Shown: one piece after another, positions 47,552 to 57,226 of the stretch
How the letters are laid out: every line of letters starts with the position of its first letter
Numbering within the stretch: the stretch's first letter is position 1
Assembly (NCBI GenBank): GCA_963748095.1
Contig: CAVVIO010000044.1
Coordinates: 1-64,000, forward strand
Origin: CAVVIO01 sp963748095
Lineage (GTDB): Bacteria; Bacteroidota; Bacteroidia; Bacteroidales; UBA10428
Reading direction: 5' to 3'
Length of the DNA: 64,000 nt
Notes under the pieces: generated by a model
The model's database searches: none
What the model was told of the DNA's origin: nothing
The model's input: only the letters and a program-made list of their open reading frames with translations
Program-made: the position numbers and the translations under genes

Positions 47552-49255
47552 TTAATTACTATAACCCGGATTTTGTTCCAGGGTGCCATTATTCCTTTTA
47601 ATTTCATCTGAAGATATCGGGAGAAGATCCATATACTCTTCAAAGTTTCTGTTATTTAATAATATCGGTGTATAGGTCTTTACCCCGGTATTCACATCTT
47701 TTATGATATCCATACCATAGATTGGCCTGTTTGCAATATCAATAGCAATTTTCCATCTCCTTACATCCCAAAATCTTTGTTCTTCAAATGCCATTTCGAT
47801 TCTCCGTTCATTGTAAAGTCTTGCTCTCAGGGCTTCTCCTGTAACACTTGCCGGTATATCAGGCATGCTAACTCTGCGTCGAATTTTCGATATATATTCC
47901 CTGCAAGTGGGTTCATCTCCAAGTTCGAACATAGCTTCTGCATAATTCAGGTATATTTCACCCAAACGGAATATTATCCATGGATTGGTATAAGTAGTTT
48001 GCCAGTTAAGAGGAATATTGGCATCGGGCATAAATTTCCTAAGTTCATAGTTTGTACGTGGATTGTCACCGCTTTGCTTGTAGGAATCATATCCCCATGT
48101 ATTAGCATCTGATGCTATCCACATCTCAAACAGATCACCATGATATGTAGATGAATCATGTATAATGGTGGCATCGAAACGAGGATCACGGTTTTTATAC
48201 GGATGTTGAGGATTATATCCCGAAGCAGGGTTTACTGTTTTTACTCCGTTAACATAAATAAAAGCAGGTTCCCCATTGGTCATGTCATAATCGTCTACCA
48301 AATTCTGAGACGGGCCATTGCTCGCCCACCATCCTCCATAGGCACCATACCGGCGGCCAAGATTATGCATAGGTGCCTGATGACCATTAGTGGTTGTAAA
48401 ATTCCTGGCAAAAATTATTTCACTATTTGTCGTTCCGCTTGGCTGATTGAAAAGCTTAGTATAATCGGGATACAACTCATATCCGCTGTTTAATAAAGCT
48501 TCAGCTGCATCAGCCGCTTTTTGCCATTTAGCATTGTCGTGGCTGGGGTTATGAAGAGGAGAAGCGGCATACAAAAGCACTCGAGAAAGTAGCGCTTTGC
48601 AGGCATCCTGAGTTGCCCTTCCAAAGTTTGCATCGGTCGTTTCATACATTACCGGTAAATCAGGTATTGCTTCGCTCAGGTCTTTTTCAATAAAAGCCAC
48701 ACATTCGTCGTATGTATTCCTTGTGAAGGTAACATCAGTCCCCAAATCGTAATATTCAGTAACAATAGGTACCCCTCCAAATCTTTCAGTAAGCAGGAAA
48801 TAAATGTATGCCCTTAAAAATTTTGCTTCGGCTACCAGTTCAGCCTTATCCGAAATCGTAATTGCATCTCCCTGCATTTTATCAAGAAAAATATCAATCT
48901 TTCTGATGTATTGATAAGCCGTATTCCAGTAATAAAGACCACCACCCCCGGTCCAATCGGTATTTGATACGTCTGTAATATTGTCAGCAGTATAAGTTCC
49001 CGCTTGCATTATACCAATACCCCATGTAATAGAACAATATGCTTCGTCGGTTGCTTTCGACTGCATGTGTATATTAAATCCGTGTAGAATGGAATTATAC
49101 AATGCTGTATGATAAGCTCTTATCAGGCTTGCGTCTGTCCATACTGCACCTTCAGCAATACGGTCCTTTGGTGAAATATCCAGAATTTTGTCACTGCATG
49201 ACATGAGTGACAACAACATTATTGTGATTACAAGTATTTTTTTCATTTTTTTCAT
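47552..49255 (-). CDS. susD: SusD/RagB family surface glycan-binding lipoprotein
   Basis: The 567-aa protein has a lipoprotein signal (MLLSLMSCSDKILDISPKDR, Cys at about residue 20). The N-terminal SusD-like region (GAVWTDASLIRAYHTALYNS) is TPR-helical. The C-terminal half has the typical YLNYAEAMFELGD, YNERRIEMAFEEQRFWDVRR and WKIA motifs. SusD-like proteins lie on the outer surface and form the lid of the SusC transporter, delivering oligosaccharides. It starts three bases after the susC stop, so the pair is strictly co-translated. It is the only SusD in the window. Confidence 0.96.
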   Translation of the reverse strand: MKKMKKILVITIMLLSLMSCSDKILDISPKDRIAEGAVWTDASLIRAYHTALYNSILHGFNIHMQSKATDEAYCSITWGIGIMQAGTYTADNITDVSNTDWTGGGGLYYWNTAYQYIRKIDIFLDKMQGDAITISDKAELVAEAKFLRAYIYFLLTERFGGVPIVTEYYDLGTDVTFTRNTYDECVAFIEKDLSEAIPDLPVMYETTDANFGRATQDACKALLSRVLLYAASPLHNPSHDNAKWQKAADAAEALLNSGYELYPDYTKLFNQPSGTTNSEIIFARNFTTTNGHQAPMHNLGRRYGAYGGWWASNGPSQNLVDDYDMTNGEPAFIYVNGVKTVNPASGYNPQHPYKNRDPRFDATIIHDSSTYHGDLFEMWIASDANTWGYDSYKQSGDNPRTNYELRKFMPDANIPLNWQTTYTNPWIIFRLGEIYLNYAEAMFELGDEPTCREYISKIRRRVSMPDIPASVTGEALRARLYNERRIEMAFEEQRFWDVRRWKIAIDIANRPIYGMDIIKDVNTGVKTYTPILLNNRNFEEYMDLLPISSDEIKRNNGTLEQNPGYSN

Positions 49256-49257
49256 TT

Positions 49258-52200
49258 TTAAAATTTCACATTAACACCTAAATTGATCATACGTTGCTGT
49301 GGATAATATAGTGAATATCCACTAATTTCCGGATCGGACCACTTTATATCTTTTGCCCAGGTGAGCAGATTAAAAGCGTTTGCATATATCCGGACATCGT
49401 TGAATTTTACAATAGATACCCATTTTTTAGGCAGCGAGTAACCCAGTTCAATAGTTTTAAGTCTGACAAATGTAGCATCATATAAAAAGAATGTTGTGTT
49501 TCCGGCTTGGTAAGCATCTGCCCTGGGCATTGTTCCATTCGGGTTATCAACTGTCCAGCGGTTATTTGCCCGATCAACAAAGCCATTGTCAAATGTAGTA
49601 TTCCCTAAATTTACAAAAGTAGCGTCATAATTGTAGGCCTTGGCCTGTCCCTGTATGAATACAGATAAATCAAAACTTTTGTATTGGACACTTATATTCA
49701 ATCCAAAAACAATCTGTGGAGTAGCTGTATAATCGAACCTGAACTGATCATCCGTATTAATAATACTATCACCATTTAAGTCGAGAATTTTAATATCTCC
49801 AACCTGAGTACCTGAAGCATGAGGATAAGCATCCAGTTCTTGCTGCGTGTGAAAAATTCCATCGGCCTTATAATACAGGGGTGCCCCAATTGGATGACCG
49901 GTTCGATTCATATAAGCTTCGGTATTTGGTGTTTCATCCATATATACAATTTTACTTTTTGCAAATGCAACATTCCCGGAGATATTATAAACCAGTTCGT
50001 TAATCGTATTTCTATGGCTTAAAACCAATTCAAATCCGTGGTTATTCGACTCACCGATGTTTTCATCCGGTAAACCTGAAAAACCGAGAGTGTTAGGCAC
50101 TGAAAGTATTCTCTGGGCCAAAATATTCGACCGTTTTTCTTTCCAAACAGTAAGATCAATTCCCAACAAACTATTCCATAAAGAAGCTTCTAACCCTGCA
50201 TCTGTTTTCTTGCTTACTTCCCAGGTAACATTAGGATTGGGCATAACACCGGCATAAATACCAGCAACATCATTAGTGCCAAATACGTAATTTTGCCCAA
50301 AAGTGTAGTTTTGTGAATATTGATAAGGATCAACACGGTCATTGCCGATCTGTCCATGAGAAAACCTTAATTTCAACTGGTTTACAAAAGGAAGGTTGTT
50401 TTTTATAAAATCCTCTTCAGACAATCGCCATCCTGCTGAAAATGCCGGGAAAAATCCATATCGCTTGCCCTGCGGAAAAATCTGGGAACCGTCATAACGG
50501 AATAAAAACTCAATCAGGTATTTGGAGCCAAAATCATAATTGAACCGGCCAAAGTAATTATTATAAGCGCTGGAAGTAGCAGAACCTCCATTGTTCTTAT
50601 CTTCAGGGGCAGTACTTCCCACATCAATCTGATCAATGGCAGGACTTACGAAATTTTTTCTGTAAGCATCTGCCCATGTATACGTATTTTTTTGTTGTTC
50701 CTGCCCAACCATGGCCGCTACATGATGTTTATCGAAAGTTCTGTCGTAACTAATTCTGTAGTTATACAACATGGTTGTCCATTTCCGGTATGTATCAGTA
50801 AGCTCCACCGTTGAAGTCCCTGTTCCCTGTTTCTTGTCGTATTCCTGCGTATTTACATTATATTCATAATAAGTATAAGGTAAATTATAAACCTTTTCAA
50901 ACTGATTTCTCACATCATAATTGAATGAACCATCAATTTTTAAACCTTGTACAAACGGAATTTTATAAGTCGCTGTAAATGTGGAGAACAATGGATTATC
51001 TTCGGTTTTATCATAACCTCTCTGATCATTCAATAGTGGATTTTCGCCCAACCTGCCGGGGGCAATTAATCCGTTCGGATACCTGGCTACCAATGTAGGA
51101 TTGGCAACCAAAATATTAGTGAAATTAATCCAGGTTTGGGCAACTGTATACGTTGAGTTATTGATTATTGCATTAATATTGGCACCGACTGTAAAATTTT
51201 TATTTAAATCCACATCAATTTTGGCACGCATATTATATTGGTTGTAATCTGAAGGAGAGTTCCGATAATCCCCATTTTGGTTCATTGTTGCAAAAGAAAG
51301 CAGATACCTGGTAGTTTCTGTCCCCCCTGTAACCTGTAAACTTGTGCGTTTTTGAAGCGAATACGGTTTCAATACTTCCTTCATCCAATTTGTGTTTGGA
51401 TATAAAACAGGATCGGAACCATCACGATATTTTTGAATAGCGTCGGCAGAATAAAAAGGTGAATAATTGTCAGGCCGTCCCTGTCTGTACCAATCTGCTT
51501 CATTATATACTTCAGCATAAGTAGCTGCATCCAACATCTTCGGAACTTTTGTCGGATGCTGGAAAGCACTATTAAAAGAGAAATCAAATACAGGTTTGCC
51601 GGCTTTCCCTTTTTTGGTAGTAATTAAGATAACTCCATTTGCTGCCCGGGCTCCATAAATGGCAGCAGAAGCATCTTTTAATACAGATATACTTTCTATG
51701 TCATCAGGATTTAATCTGCTCATAAGATCACGGGGAACGCCATCTATGACGATTAAAGGGCCGTTTGAATTCCAGAATTTGTTAGGATCAGCATCATCTA
51801 CAAACGTAAATGATCCGGCTCCCCTGATAAGAATTCGGGGATCATCTCTTCCCGGTTCTCCGCTACGCTGGTTAACGGTTAATCCCGGTAACTTTCCAAC
51901 CAGAGAACTGGTAACATTGGGCGAAGGACTCTTTGTTACCTCTTTTCCTGAAACATTAGAAACAGATCCCGTTAATGTTTCTTTTTTTTGCGTTCCATAA
52001 CCGACTACAACAATTTCGTCCAATGATTTAACGTCGGGTACCAGTTTTACATTAATAACAGTTTGTCCGGTTACCTGAATTTTCTCTGCTACATACCCAA
52101 TATATGAATATACTAAAGTGGTTTCTGTATTAGGTACTTCAATTGTATAAGATCCATTTAAATCAGTTGTAGTCCCAACTGTAGTTCCCTCAACATAAAC

Positions 52201-52422
52201 ATTCACTCCCAGAAGGGGCTCATCAGTTGCAGCATCAGTTACGTTGCCAGTAATTTTCAATTGCTGAGCATTGATTTTTCCGGTCATATTTTGGAGGTCA
52301 TTACCTGCCAACGTATTAAAGGGTACAATAAAACTCAGAATCAATGAAAGTTTTAAGGGTAGTAACAATAGCTTCAGTTTCCTTTTTTGGAAACTAACAG
52401 TCCTTTTGCAGTAGATTTTCAT
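49258..52422 (-). CDS. susC: SusC/RagA family TonB-dependent outer-membrane transporter
   Basis: The 1054-aa protein has a signal segment (KLKLLLLPLKLSLILSF). A carboxypeptidase-D-like regulatory domain (ITGNVTDAATDEPLLGVNVY, GTTTDLNGSYTIEVPN) is followed by the TonB-box-like stretch SLDEIVVVGYGTQKKETLTG, the plug (ILIRGAGSF, YGARAANGVILITTKKG) and a 22-strand-type barrel ending in MINLGVNVKF. No N-terminal anti-sigma-interacting domain is present, so it is not an ECF-transducing type. It imports oligosaccharides with SusD. It is the first gene of the PUL, about 1.1 kb downstream of the LacI-type regulator gene. Confidence 0.96.
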   Translation of the reverse strand: MKIYCKRTVSFQKRKLKLLLLPLKLSLILSFIVPFNTLAGNDLQNMTGKINAQQLKITGNVTDAATDEPLLGVNVYVEGTTVGTTTDLNGSYTIEVPNTETTLVYSYIGYVAEKIQVTGQTVINVKLVPDVKSLDEIVVVGYGTQKKETLTGSVSNVSGKEVTKSPSPNVTSSLVGKLPGLTVNQRSGEPGRDDPRILIRGAGSFTFVDDADPNKFWNSNGPLIVIDGVPRDLMSRLNPDDIESISVLKDASAAIYGARAANGVILITTKKGKAGKPVFDFSFNSAFQHPTKVPKMLDAATYAEVYNEADWYRQGRPDNYSPFYSADAIQKYRDGSDPVLYPNTNWMKEVLKPYSLQKRTSLQVTGGTETTRYLLSFATMNQNGDYRNSPSDYNQYNMRAKIDVDLNKNFTVGANINAIINNSTYTVAQTWINFTNILVANPTLVARYPNGLIAPGRLGENPLLNDQRGYDKTEDNPLFSTFTATYKIPFVQGLKIDGSFNYDVRNQFEKVYNLPYTYYEYNVNTQEYDKKQGTGTSTVELTDTYRKWTTMLYNYRISYDRTFDKHHVAAMVGQEQQKNTYTWADAYRKNFVSPAIDQIDVGSTAPEDKNNGGSATSSAYNNYFGRFNYDFGSKYLIEFLFRYDGSQIFPQGKRYGFFPAFSAGWRLSEEDFIKNNLPFVNQLKLRFSHGQIGNDRVDPYQYSQNYTFGQNYVFGTNDVAGIYAGVMPNPNVTWEVSKKTDAGLEASLWNSLLGIDLTVWKEKRSNILAQRILSVPNTLGFSGLPDENIGESNNHGFELVLSHRNTINELVYNISGNVAFAKSKIVYMDETPNTEAYMNRTGHPIGAPLYYKADGIFHTQQELDAYPHASGTQVGDIKILDLNGDSIINTDDQFRFDYTATPQIVFGLNISVQYKSFDLSVFIQGQAKAYNYDATFVNLGNTTFDNGFVDRANNRWTVDNPNGTMPRADAYQAGNTTFFLYDATFVRLKTIELGYSLPKKWVSIVKFNDVRIYANAFNLLTWAKDIKWSDPEISGYSLYYPQQRMINLGVNVKF

Positions 52423-52651
52423 AATTTTTGATTTGTTAGTGGTTAATAATAAAGTAAATGTTAGTTATTCTATCTATGTGTTAATGATTTCTTATTCAAA
52501 GATCTAACTTGCTATTCCTTTTTAATAATTCCACCACTGATGTTTAGCGGATACATACTTATCCGTATTAATACAACTTTTTTCATTGCTGATATTTCTA
52601 TAGTTAATAGATATTAGTTGTCAAATCATTAGTTCATGCCCACCTATGCCG

Positions 52652-52699
52652 AAAACTATCGCGGTGCCTGTCTCGGTAACTTTCGCGGTAACTTTCGCG
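52652..52699. repeat. Four-unit 12-bp tandem repeat upstream of susC (possible regulator site)
   Basis: On the plus strand, AAAACTATCGCG, GTGCCTGTCTCG, GTAACTTTCGCG and GTAACTTTCGCG follow each other without gaps; units 3 and 4 are identical, unit 1 is close and unit 2 diverged. The array lies about 230-275 bases upstream of the susC start, in the gap shared with the LacI-type regulator. Each unit carries a CG-centred TCGCG, compatible with a DNA-binding site spaced by about one helical turn, but no LacI-type dyad is obvious. Confidence 0.45.
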
Positions 52700-53510
52700 T
52701 ATAAATATACTAAATTTTTTTAATTAGCAAAAGATTAACCCAAAAAATACATCGATTTAACTTTAAGTATAAACTCAAGACACATTGGTATTTAAAGATA
52801 CATTCCTGCATTAAGTGCGCAACCTCTTATATTTCCATTCACTATTTGCCCATGCTAAAAAGGGTCGCAAAAGATTATTAAAAAAAAAGGATATTGTAGT
52901 TTTATGCTAAATCACCCTGGATCATAGGACTTATATGGTAAATTAATAAGTTATATGAATACAGGAAATACCAAAGAGATAAAAAGGACCTTTTCAATCC
53001 TATAGGTATAAGTGCCTTTGGCAGGATCAAATTATTGAAAAACAGATATATAATAGTGTATATTTTTTATACTTCAGAAGGTTCTAAATTGACACCCACA
53101 CAAAAGCTGAATGTCATATTTCTTCTACATTAACCGGAAACTTATACCCATCTTTGATCTTCAGCCTATGGGCGATAATTATATAGCGTATATCTGTTTC
53201 ACAAGATTGTAATAGTTTTCATTCTTATAAGTAACTCATAGATTCTGGGTTGCTTGATATCATGAGATTCATCCAATGTTAACCCTAATCCATTACTTTA
53301 TATTTCAGGAAAATGCAATTGTAATACCTTCGTTTTTATTGATCCTGCCACCTGGTACAAATATTATCCTTTCCAGAATTGCTTTTATCCTGACAGGATG
53401 TGATCCTGAATGTTTTATTTGATTAATTCAATGTATAACGGTAGTTCATTATTTATCAGAGCAAAAAATTATCTTTTTAAAAGAATGGCAAATTTCTGAT
53501 GAAGAATTGA
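52700..53510. other. Non-coding gap with decayed coding-like pieces
   Basis: No intact gene. Minus-strand stretches read like broken protein: RIKAILERIIFVPGGRINKN (near 53330-53390), LDESHDIKQPRIYELLIRM (near 53230-53280) and IIAHRLKIKDGYKFPVNVEE (near 53120-53180), each ended by stops. They suggest an old, unidentified gene, perhaps of a mobile element. 52423-52651, next to susC, should contain its promoter; I could not place a convincing TTTG/TAnnTTTG pair. Confidence 0.3.
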
Positions 53511-54530
53511 TTACCGTTTTAAAATCGAGGTATTCCATTGAAAATCTTCTTCGATGAGTATCTCGACGGGTGAGTTATTTGAAACATTTTGAATTTCATC
53601 AATCAGCAAATTGACTGCTACTCTACCCATCTTTCTCGGGTCCTGGTTGATAATTGATAAAGTTGGACTAAACAAATGGGCGGTCTCACTGAAGCCATAA
53701 CCCATGATTCCAATATCATCAGGAATTCTCAATCCCGTCTTTCTTATAGCTTTATATGCGCCCAAAGCAACACGGTCATTTACCGCCAATATAATTTCAG
53801 GTAACTTTTTGGTTGTTTTTAATTTTTCAAATGCTTTGATCCCGTCATTTATCTCATATCCACCTTCAATAATCCATTCTTCTCTAATTGGAATTCCATT
53901 GTTAATCAGCGCTTCCCTATAACCATTGCATCGCTCAGTGCCTATACTGGTACCGGAATAGCCAGCAAAATGCGCAATATTTGTATAACCACTGGAAATT
54001 AATTGATTGAGAGCTTCAAGGGTGCCGGTTTTATCTTCAAAAGCAACATAACTAAACCCCATTCCTTTGATAGCCCTGTCAAAAAATACCAGGGGAATTT
54101 TCATTTTGCGGGCCCACTCAAATACCTTTTGATCGGTTGTATGTTGCGAAACACAAACAAGCAGACCGTCAACTCGCATACCGACCAGGTTCATGATATT
54201 ATCACTCTCTAACTCTTCTTTTTCACGTGATACCGAGAGAATAATATGATAATTAAGCTCAGTGGATGCATCGATTATACTATCAACCATGTATGCAAAA
54301 AAACTGTTCTCAAGGTCTGGGATAACAATACCTAATGTAAAGGTCTTTTGAAGAGATAATTGTTTGGCAATGAGGTTTGGGGAATATCCCATATCTTCAA
54401 CAGCCTTTTTAACTTTTTCTTTCATCCCGGCAGAAATGTCGGGATGATCTCTCAATGCCTTAGAAACGGTAATGCGTGATACCTTTAAACTGTCAGCTAT
54501 ATCTTGTTGAGTTATATGATTTGATTTCAT
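53511..54530 (-). CDS. LacI-family transcriptional regulator, probable PUL regulator
   Basis: The 339-aa cytoplasmic protein has an N-terminal LacI helix-turn-helix (ITQQDIADSLKVSRITVSKA, then LRDHPDIS), the hinge and MGYSPNLIAKQLSLQKTFTL, then a periplasmic-binding-protein-like sensor domain (LGIVIPDLENSFFAYMVDSI, RVDGLLVCVSQHT, LPEIILAVNDRVALGAYKAI). It probably senses a sugar released by the pathway. It is in the same direction as susC and 1.1 kb upstream of it, with no other regulator (hybrid two-component, ECF/anti-sigma or AraC) in the window, so it is the best candidate for controlling the PUL. Confidence 0.92.
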   Translation of the reverse strand: MKSNHITQQDIADSLKVSRITVSKALRDHPDISAGMKEKVKKAVEDMGYSPNLIAKQLSLQKTFTLGIVIPDLENSFFAYMVDSIIDASTELNYHIILSVSREKEELESDNIMNLVGMRVDGLLVCVSQHTTDQKVFEWARKMKIPLVFFDRAIKGMGFSYVAFEDKTGTLEALNQLISSGYTNIAHFAGYSGTSIGTERCNGYREALINNGIPIREEWIIEGGYEINDGIKAFEKLKTTKKLPEIILAVNDRVALGAYKAIRKTGLRIPDDIGIMGYGFSETAHLFSPTLSIINQDPRKMGRVAVNLLIDEIQNVSNNSPVEILIEEDFQWNTSILKR

Positions 54531-54825
54531 AAGAATCGTTTACAATTCCTTCTACATTAATTATTCTGTAAAAATATTACTTTTCATTCAACTTTTATGC
54601 AAGCATCTTTTAGATTAATTATTTTATTTTCTTAATTTCATCAAATACATAACATTTTTGAATCCCGTCAAAATTACAAAAATCATATAGCTTAATAAGA
54701 CGAGAAGTTTATACTGACTTAGAAAAAGTATATTATTTTTTAAAATTGCAATTCGAAAATTTGAATATTTTTTAAATGAAAACTGATTATAAAAATATTT
54801 TAGCCTGAGATTTAAAAGGATTTTC
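54531..54825. other. AT-rich gap at the PUL boundary; nothing recognised
   Basis: About 295 bases, strongly AT-rich, with no ORF or RNA gene. The promoter of the LacI-type gene should lie in its left part and the 3' end of the TPR gene transcript in its right part. Confidence 0.3.
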
Positions 54826-55944
54826 TTAATTATTAAAGTTCACAAATTCATAAACGGTATTATCCTCTGCCAGTTTAAGGTATTGTTTTCCCTTTTTCTT
54901 GTCTCCCGCCCTATCATATATTCTGCTTAATCCGAAGTATCCGTATGAAATATATTCGTTTGCATACTCGCCATATTTTTCCGCCTTACGAATACCCGAC
55001 AGGTAATAGTATTCTGCCATGGTATCATTGTGATCGACCTTTTCGTATAAAATGGCACGGAAAATATCCAGTTTAGCCTGGAAATAAGTATTAACAGACC
55101 AATAGTTGATGCTGTCAAGTATTGATTCTGCCCTATTATATTTTTTTAGCAGTAAAAGATTACGGATATCCAGTGTTTTATACTGTACATTATTCGGATA
55201 CATTGAGATTAACCTATTACTGTACACAAGAGATGAATCGGGATCCCGTTCGAAATTCAGGTAAATACCAGAAAGGAAAGAGTTTGATTCGGCTTTTAAA
55301 AAAATAGAACTTCTGGCTGCAATTTTAAGTTGTTCCAATCCCAGTTTTTTATCACCTTTTGGGAAAAATATCAACATCGGTTTATATACCGGGTGAGCTT
55401 CGGGATATGCTTCCCGGTAATAATTATATAATCCGGTGATATAATAAAAATCGTGATAGGTATCGGTAAAATTAAATGCTTTCATAACAAAATGAAAAGT
55501 TTCGGGAGCCAGGGAAATTACTTTACCAGTAAGATCATTATCGGCATAATACATCAACAACATACCCATCGCTCCCAAACCTGCCAGAAGGTTCTCCGCA
55601 TCACTGTCATTTTCCTTAAACGCCTTCTCCGCCAGGTCAATGCATGTCGACATTTCATTTACAAATTCTTTGTTTTCCTCGGAACCCGGTATCATTGGTA
55701 AATATTTCCAATACAGAATCAATCCTTTAAACAGATGAGGTACAGAATGATTCGGATATTTATTGTTGATATATTTATAAACTTCTTCGGCTTTATCAAA
55801 TTCGCAGTTATATATGTAGTAAACTCCTTGTTCAATTTTTAAATATGCTTCTTTGTCCTTAAGAATTTGTGCCTGAACATTGGTGATAAATAATATATTG
55901 ATTGAAAACAGAACCAGTAAAGAAGATAATTTTTTTAAGGCCAT
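54826..55944 (-). CDS. Secreted TPR-like protein of unknown function
   Basis: The 372-aa protein has a signal peptide (LSSLLVLFSINILFITNVQA). It is helical throughout with TPR-like units: IYNCEFDKAEEVYKYINNKY (about residue 50), SLVYSNRLISMYPNNVQYKT, then KYNRAESILDSINY, and near the C-terminus GLSRIYDRAGDKKKGKQYLK. LAGLGAMGMLLMYYADNDLT and YYITGLYNYYREAYPEAHP look like packed helices with aromatic residues. No catalytic motif is seen. Members of this kind are common in Bacteroidota near envelope genes; a role in protein-protein contact is only a guess. It is divergent from mnmA across 160 bases. Confidence 0.7.
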   Translation of the reverse strand: MALKKLSSLLVLFSINILFITNVQAQILKDKEAYLKIEQGVYYIYNCEFDKAEEVYKYINNKYPNHSVPHLFKGLILYWKYLPMIPGSEENKEFVNEMSTCIDLAEKAFKENDSDAENLLAGLGAMGMLLMYYADNDLTGKVISLAPETFHFVMKAFNFTDTYHDFYYITGLYNYYREAYPEAHPVYKPMLIFFPKGDKKLGLEQLKIAARSSIFLKAESNSFLSGIYLNFERDPDSSLVYSNRLISMYPNNVQYKTLDIRNLLLLKKYNRAESILDSINYWSVNTYFQAKLDIFRAILYEKVDHNDTMAEYYYLSGIRKAEKYGEYANEYISYGYFGLSRIYDRAGDKKKGKQYLKLAEDNTVYEFVNFNN

Positions 55945-56106
55945 TAATCTTTAATTATAATTTGATTTTCTTTCTGAAAACAGATGCTTTGGTAATAACT
56001 GTTTCAAAGGTAGAATTTTTGTACATTACCTTATGTTAAGTTTTTATTATTTTCTTATTCATTATTAGTTTTAGCTTTAAAATTTTTTACAATCAAATAA
56101 AATCTC

Positions 56107-57174
56107 ATGTTAAATAACCGGGTTCTATTGGCGATAAGCGGCGGCGTAGATAGTTCAGTGGCGGCATACCTGTTACAACAAATGGGATACGAGGTAGTAG
56201 GGCTGACTTTCATTTTTTGGAAATCTGAACTAACAGCTTCTAAAACCGAAACACATTCTTATATGGATAATGCACATAAACTGGCAGAACAATTAGGTAT
56301 CAGGCATTATGTGAAAGACGTCAGTGCAGATTTCAAAACCAATGTGCTGGATTATTTTTATTCTGATTATTTAAATGGCCGCACCCCATTCCCTTGTGTT
56401 GTCTGTAACAATACGGTAAAATGGTTTTATCTTGAACAATTTGCTGACAGTCTTAACTGCAGCTATCTGGCAACAGGACACTATGCAAATATTGTATATA
56501 AAAATCCGCATTATTATCTTACGGTGGCGGAAGATCAGGAAAAAGACCAGACATTTTTTCTATGGGGACTTCCGCAAAACATACTTGCAAAAAGTCTTTT
56601 CCCGCTCGGCAACCTTTATAAAACAAAAGTGAAGGAAATAGCAGAAAGCCTGGGTTGGAAATCTCTTGTCAGGAAAAAAGAAAGTATGGGCCCCTGCTTT
56701 ACAGATGGAAATGATTACAGATCATTTCTTGATAATCTCATGACAGAAGAAGGTTCCCATCCGGGAAAAGGGTATTTTTTAAATGAAAAGGGAAAGATTC
56801 TTGGAGAACATAATGGATATCCCTATTTTACTGTCGGGCAACGCCGAGGCCTGGGTATTAATCACAACAAACCTTATTATGTAAAATCAATTAATCCGGT
56901 TGAAAATACGGTAATACTAAGTGATAAAAAATCGCTCTTTGTTCATTCCTTTTATATAACCTCCTTTCGGTTTGTAAATCTGAGTGACGTGCAAAACAAA
57001 GAGCTTATTGTAAAAATCAGGTACCGAAAACAAGCCACACTATGCCGGCTTGAAATCATTGATCATAAAAGTGCAAAAGTTAATTTACTGGAACCGCTTG
57101 ATTCTGTCGCTGCAGGGCAGACAGCCGTCTTTTATGAAAAAAACAAAGTGATGGGGGGAGGTTTTATTTTATAA
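56107..57174 (+). CDS. mnmA: tRNA-specific 2-thiouridylase MnmA
   Basis: The 355-aa cytoplasmic enzyme thiolates the wobble uridine of Lys, Glu and Gln tRNAs. Motifs: the PP-loop AISGGVDSSVAAYLLQQMGY for ATP activation, the first catalytic Cys in RTPFPCVVCNNTVKW (about residue 98), YLATGHYANI, DQTFFLWGLPQ, and the second Cys in MGPCFTDGNDYRSFL (usually GICFIGER; GPCF is a variation seen in one Bacteroidota group). FTVGQRRGLGI lies in the central domain. Length is standard. It stands alone, convergent with the permease gene, with a perfect palindrome between them. Confidence 0.92.
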   Translation: MLNNRVLLAISGGVDSSVAAYLLQQMGYEVVGLTFIFWKSELTASKTETHSYMDNAHKLAEQLGIRHYVKDVSADFKTNVLDYFYSDYLNGRTPFPCVVCNNTVKWFYLEQFADSLNCSYLATGHYANIVYKNPHYYLTVAEDQEKDQTFFLWGLPQNILAKSLFPLGNLYKTKVKEIAESLGWKSLVRKKESMGPCFTDGNDYRSFLDNLMTEEGSHPGKGYFLNEKGKILGEHNGYPYFTVGQRRGLGINHNKPYYVKSINPVENTVILSDKKSLFVHSFYITSFRFVNLSDVQNKELIVKIRYRKQATLCRLEIIDHKSAKVNLLEPLDSVAAGQTAVFYEKNKVMGGGFIL

Positions 57175-57179
57175 AAGTT

Positions 57180-57223
57180 AAATAATATGAAATGAATTAT
57201 TAATAATTCATTTCATATTATTT
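57180..57223. terminator. Perfect 44-base palindrome, bidirectional terminator
   Basis: AAATAATATGAAATGAATTA (57180-57199) and its exact complement TAATTCATTTCATATTATTT (57204-57223) enclose TTAA, which is itself self-complementary. It begins 6 bases after the mnmA stop and ends 3 bases before the stop of the convergent permease gene. A shared terminator is the obvious role, although the stem is almost pure A/T. Confidence 0.75.
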
Positions 57224-57226
57224 AGT

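Noticed and set aside
52652..52699. CRISPR array
   Set aside because: The repeats are only 12 bases, contiguous and without spacers; no cas gene is present.
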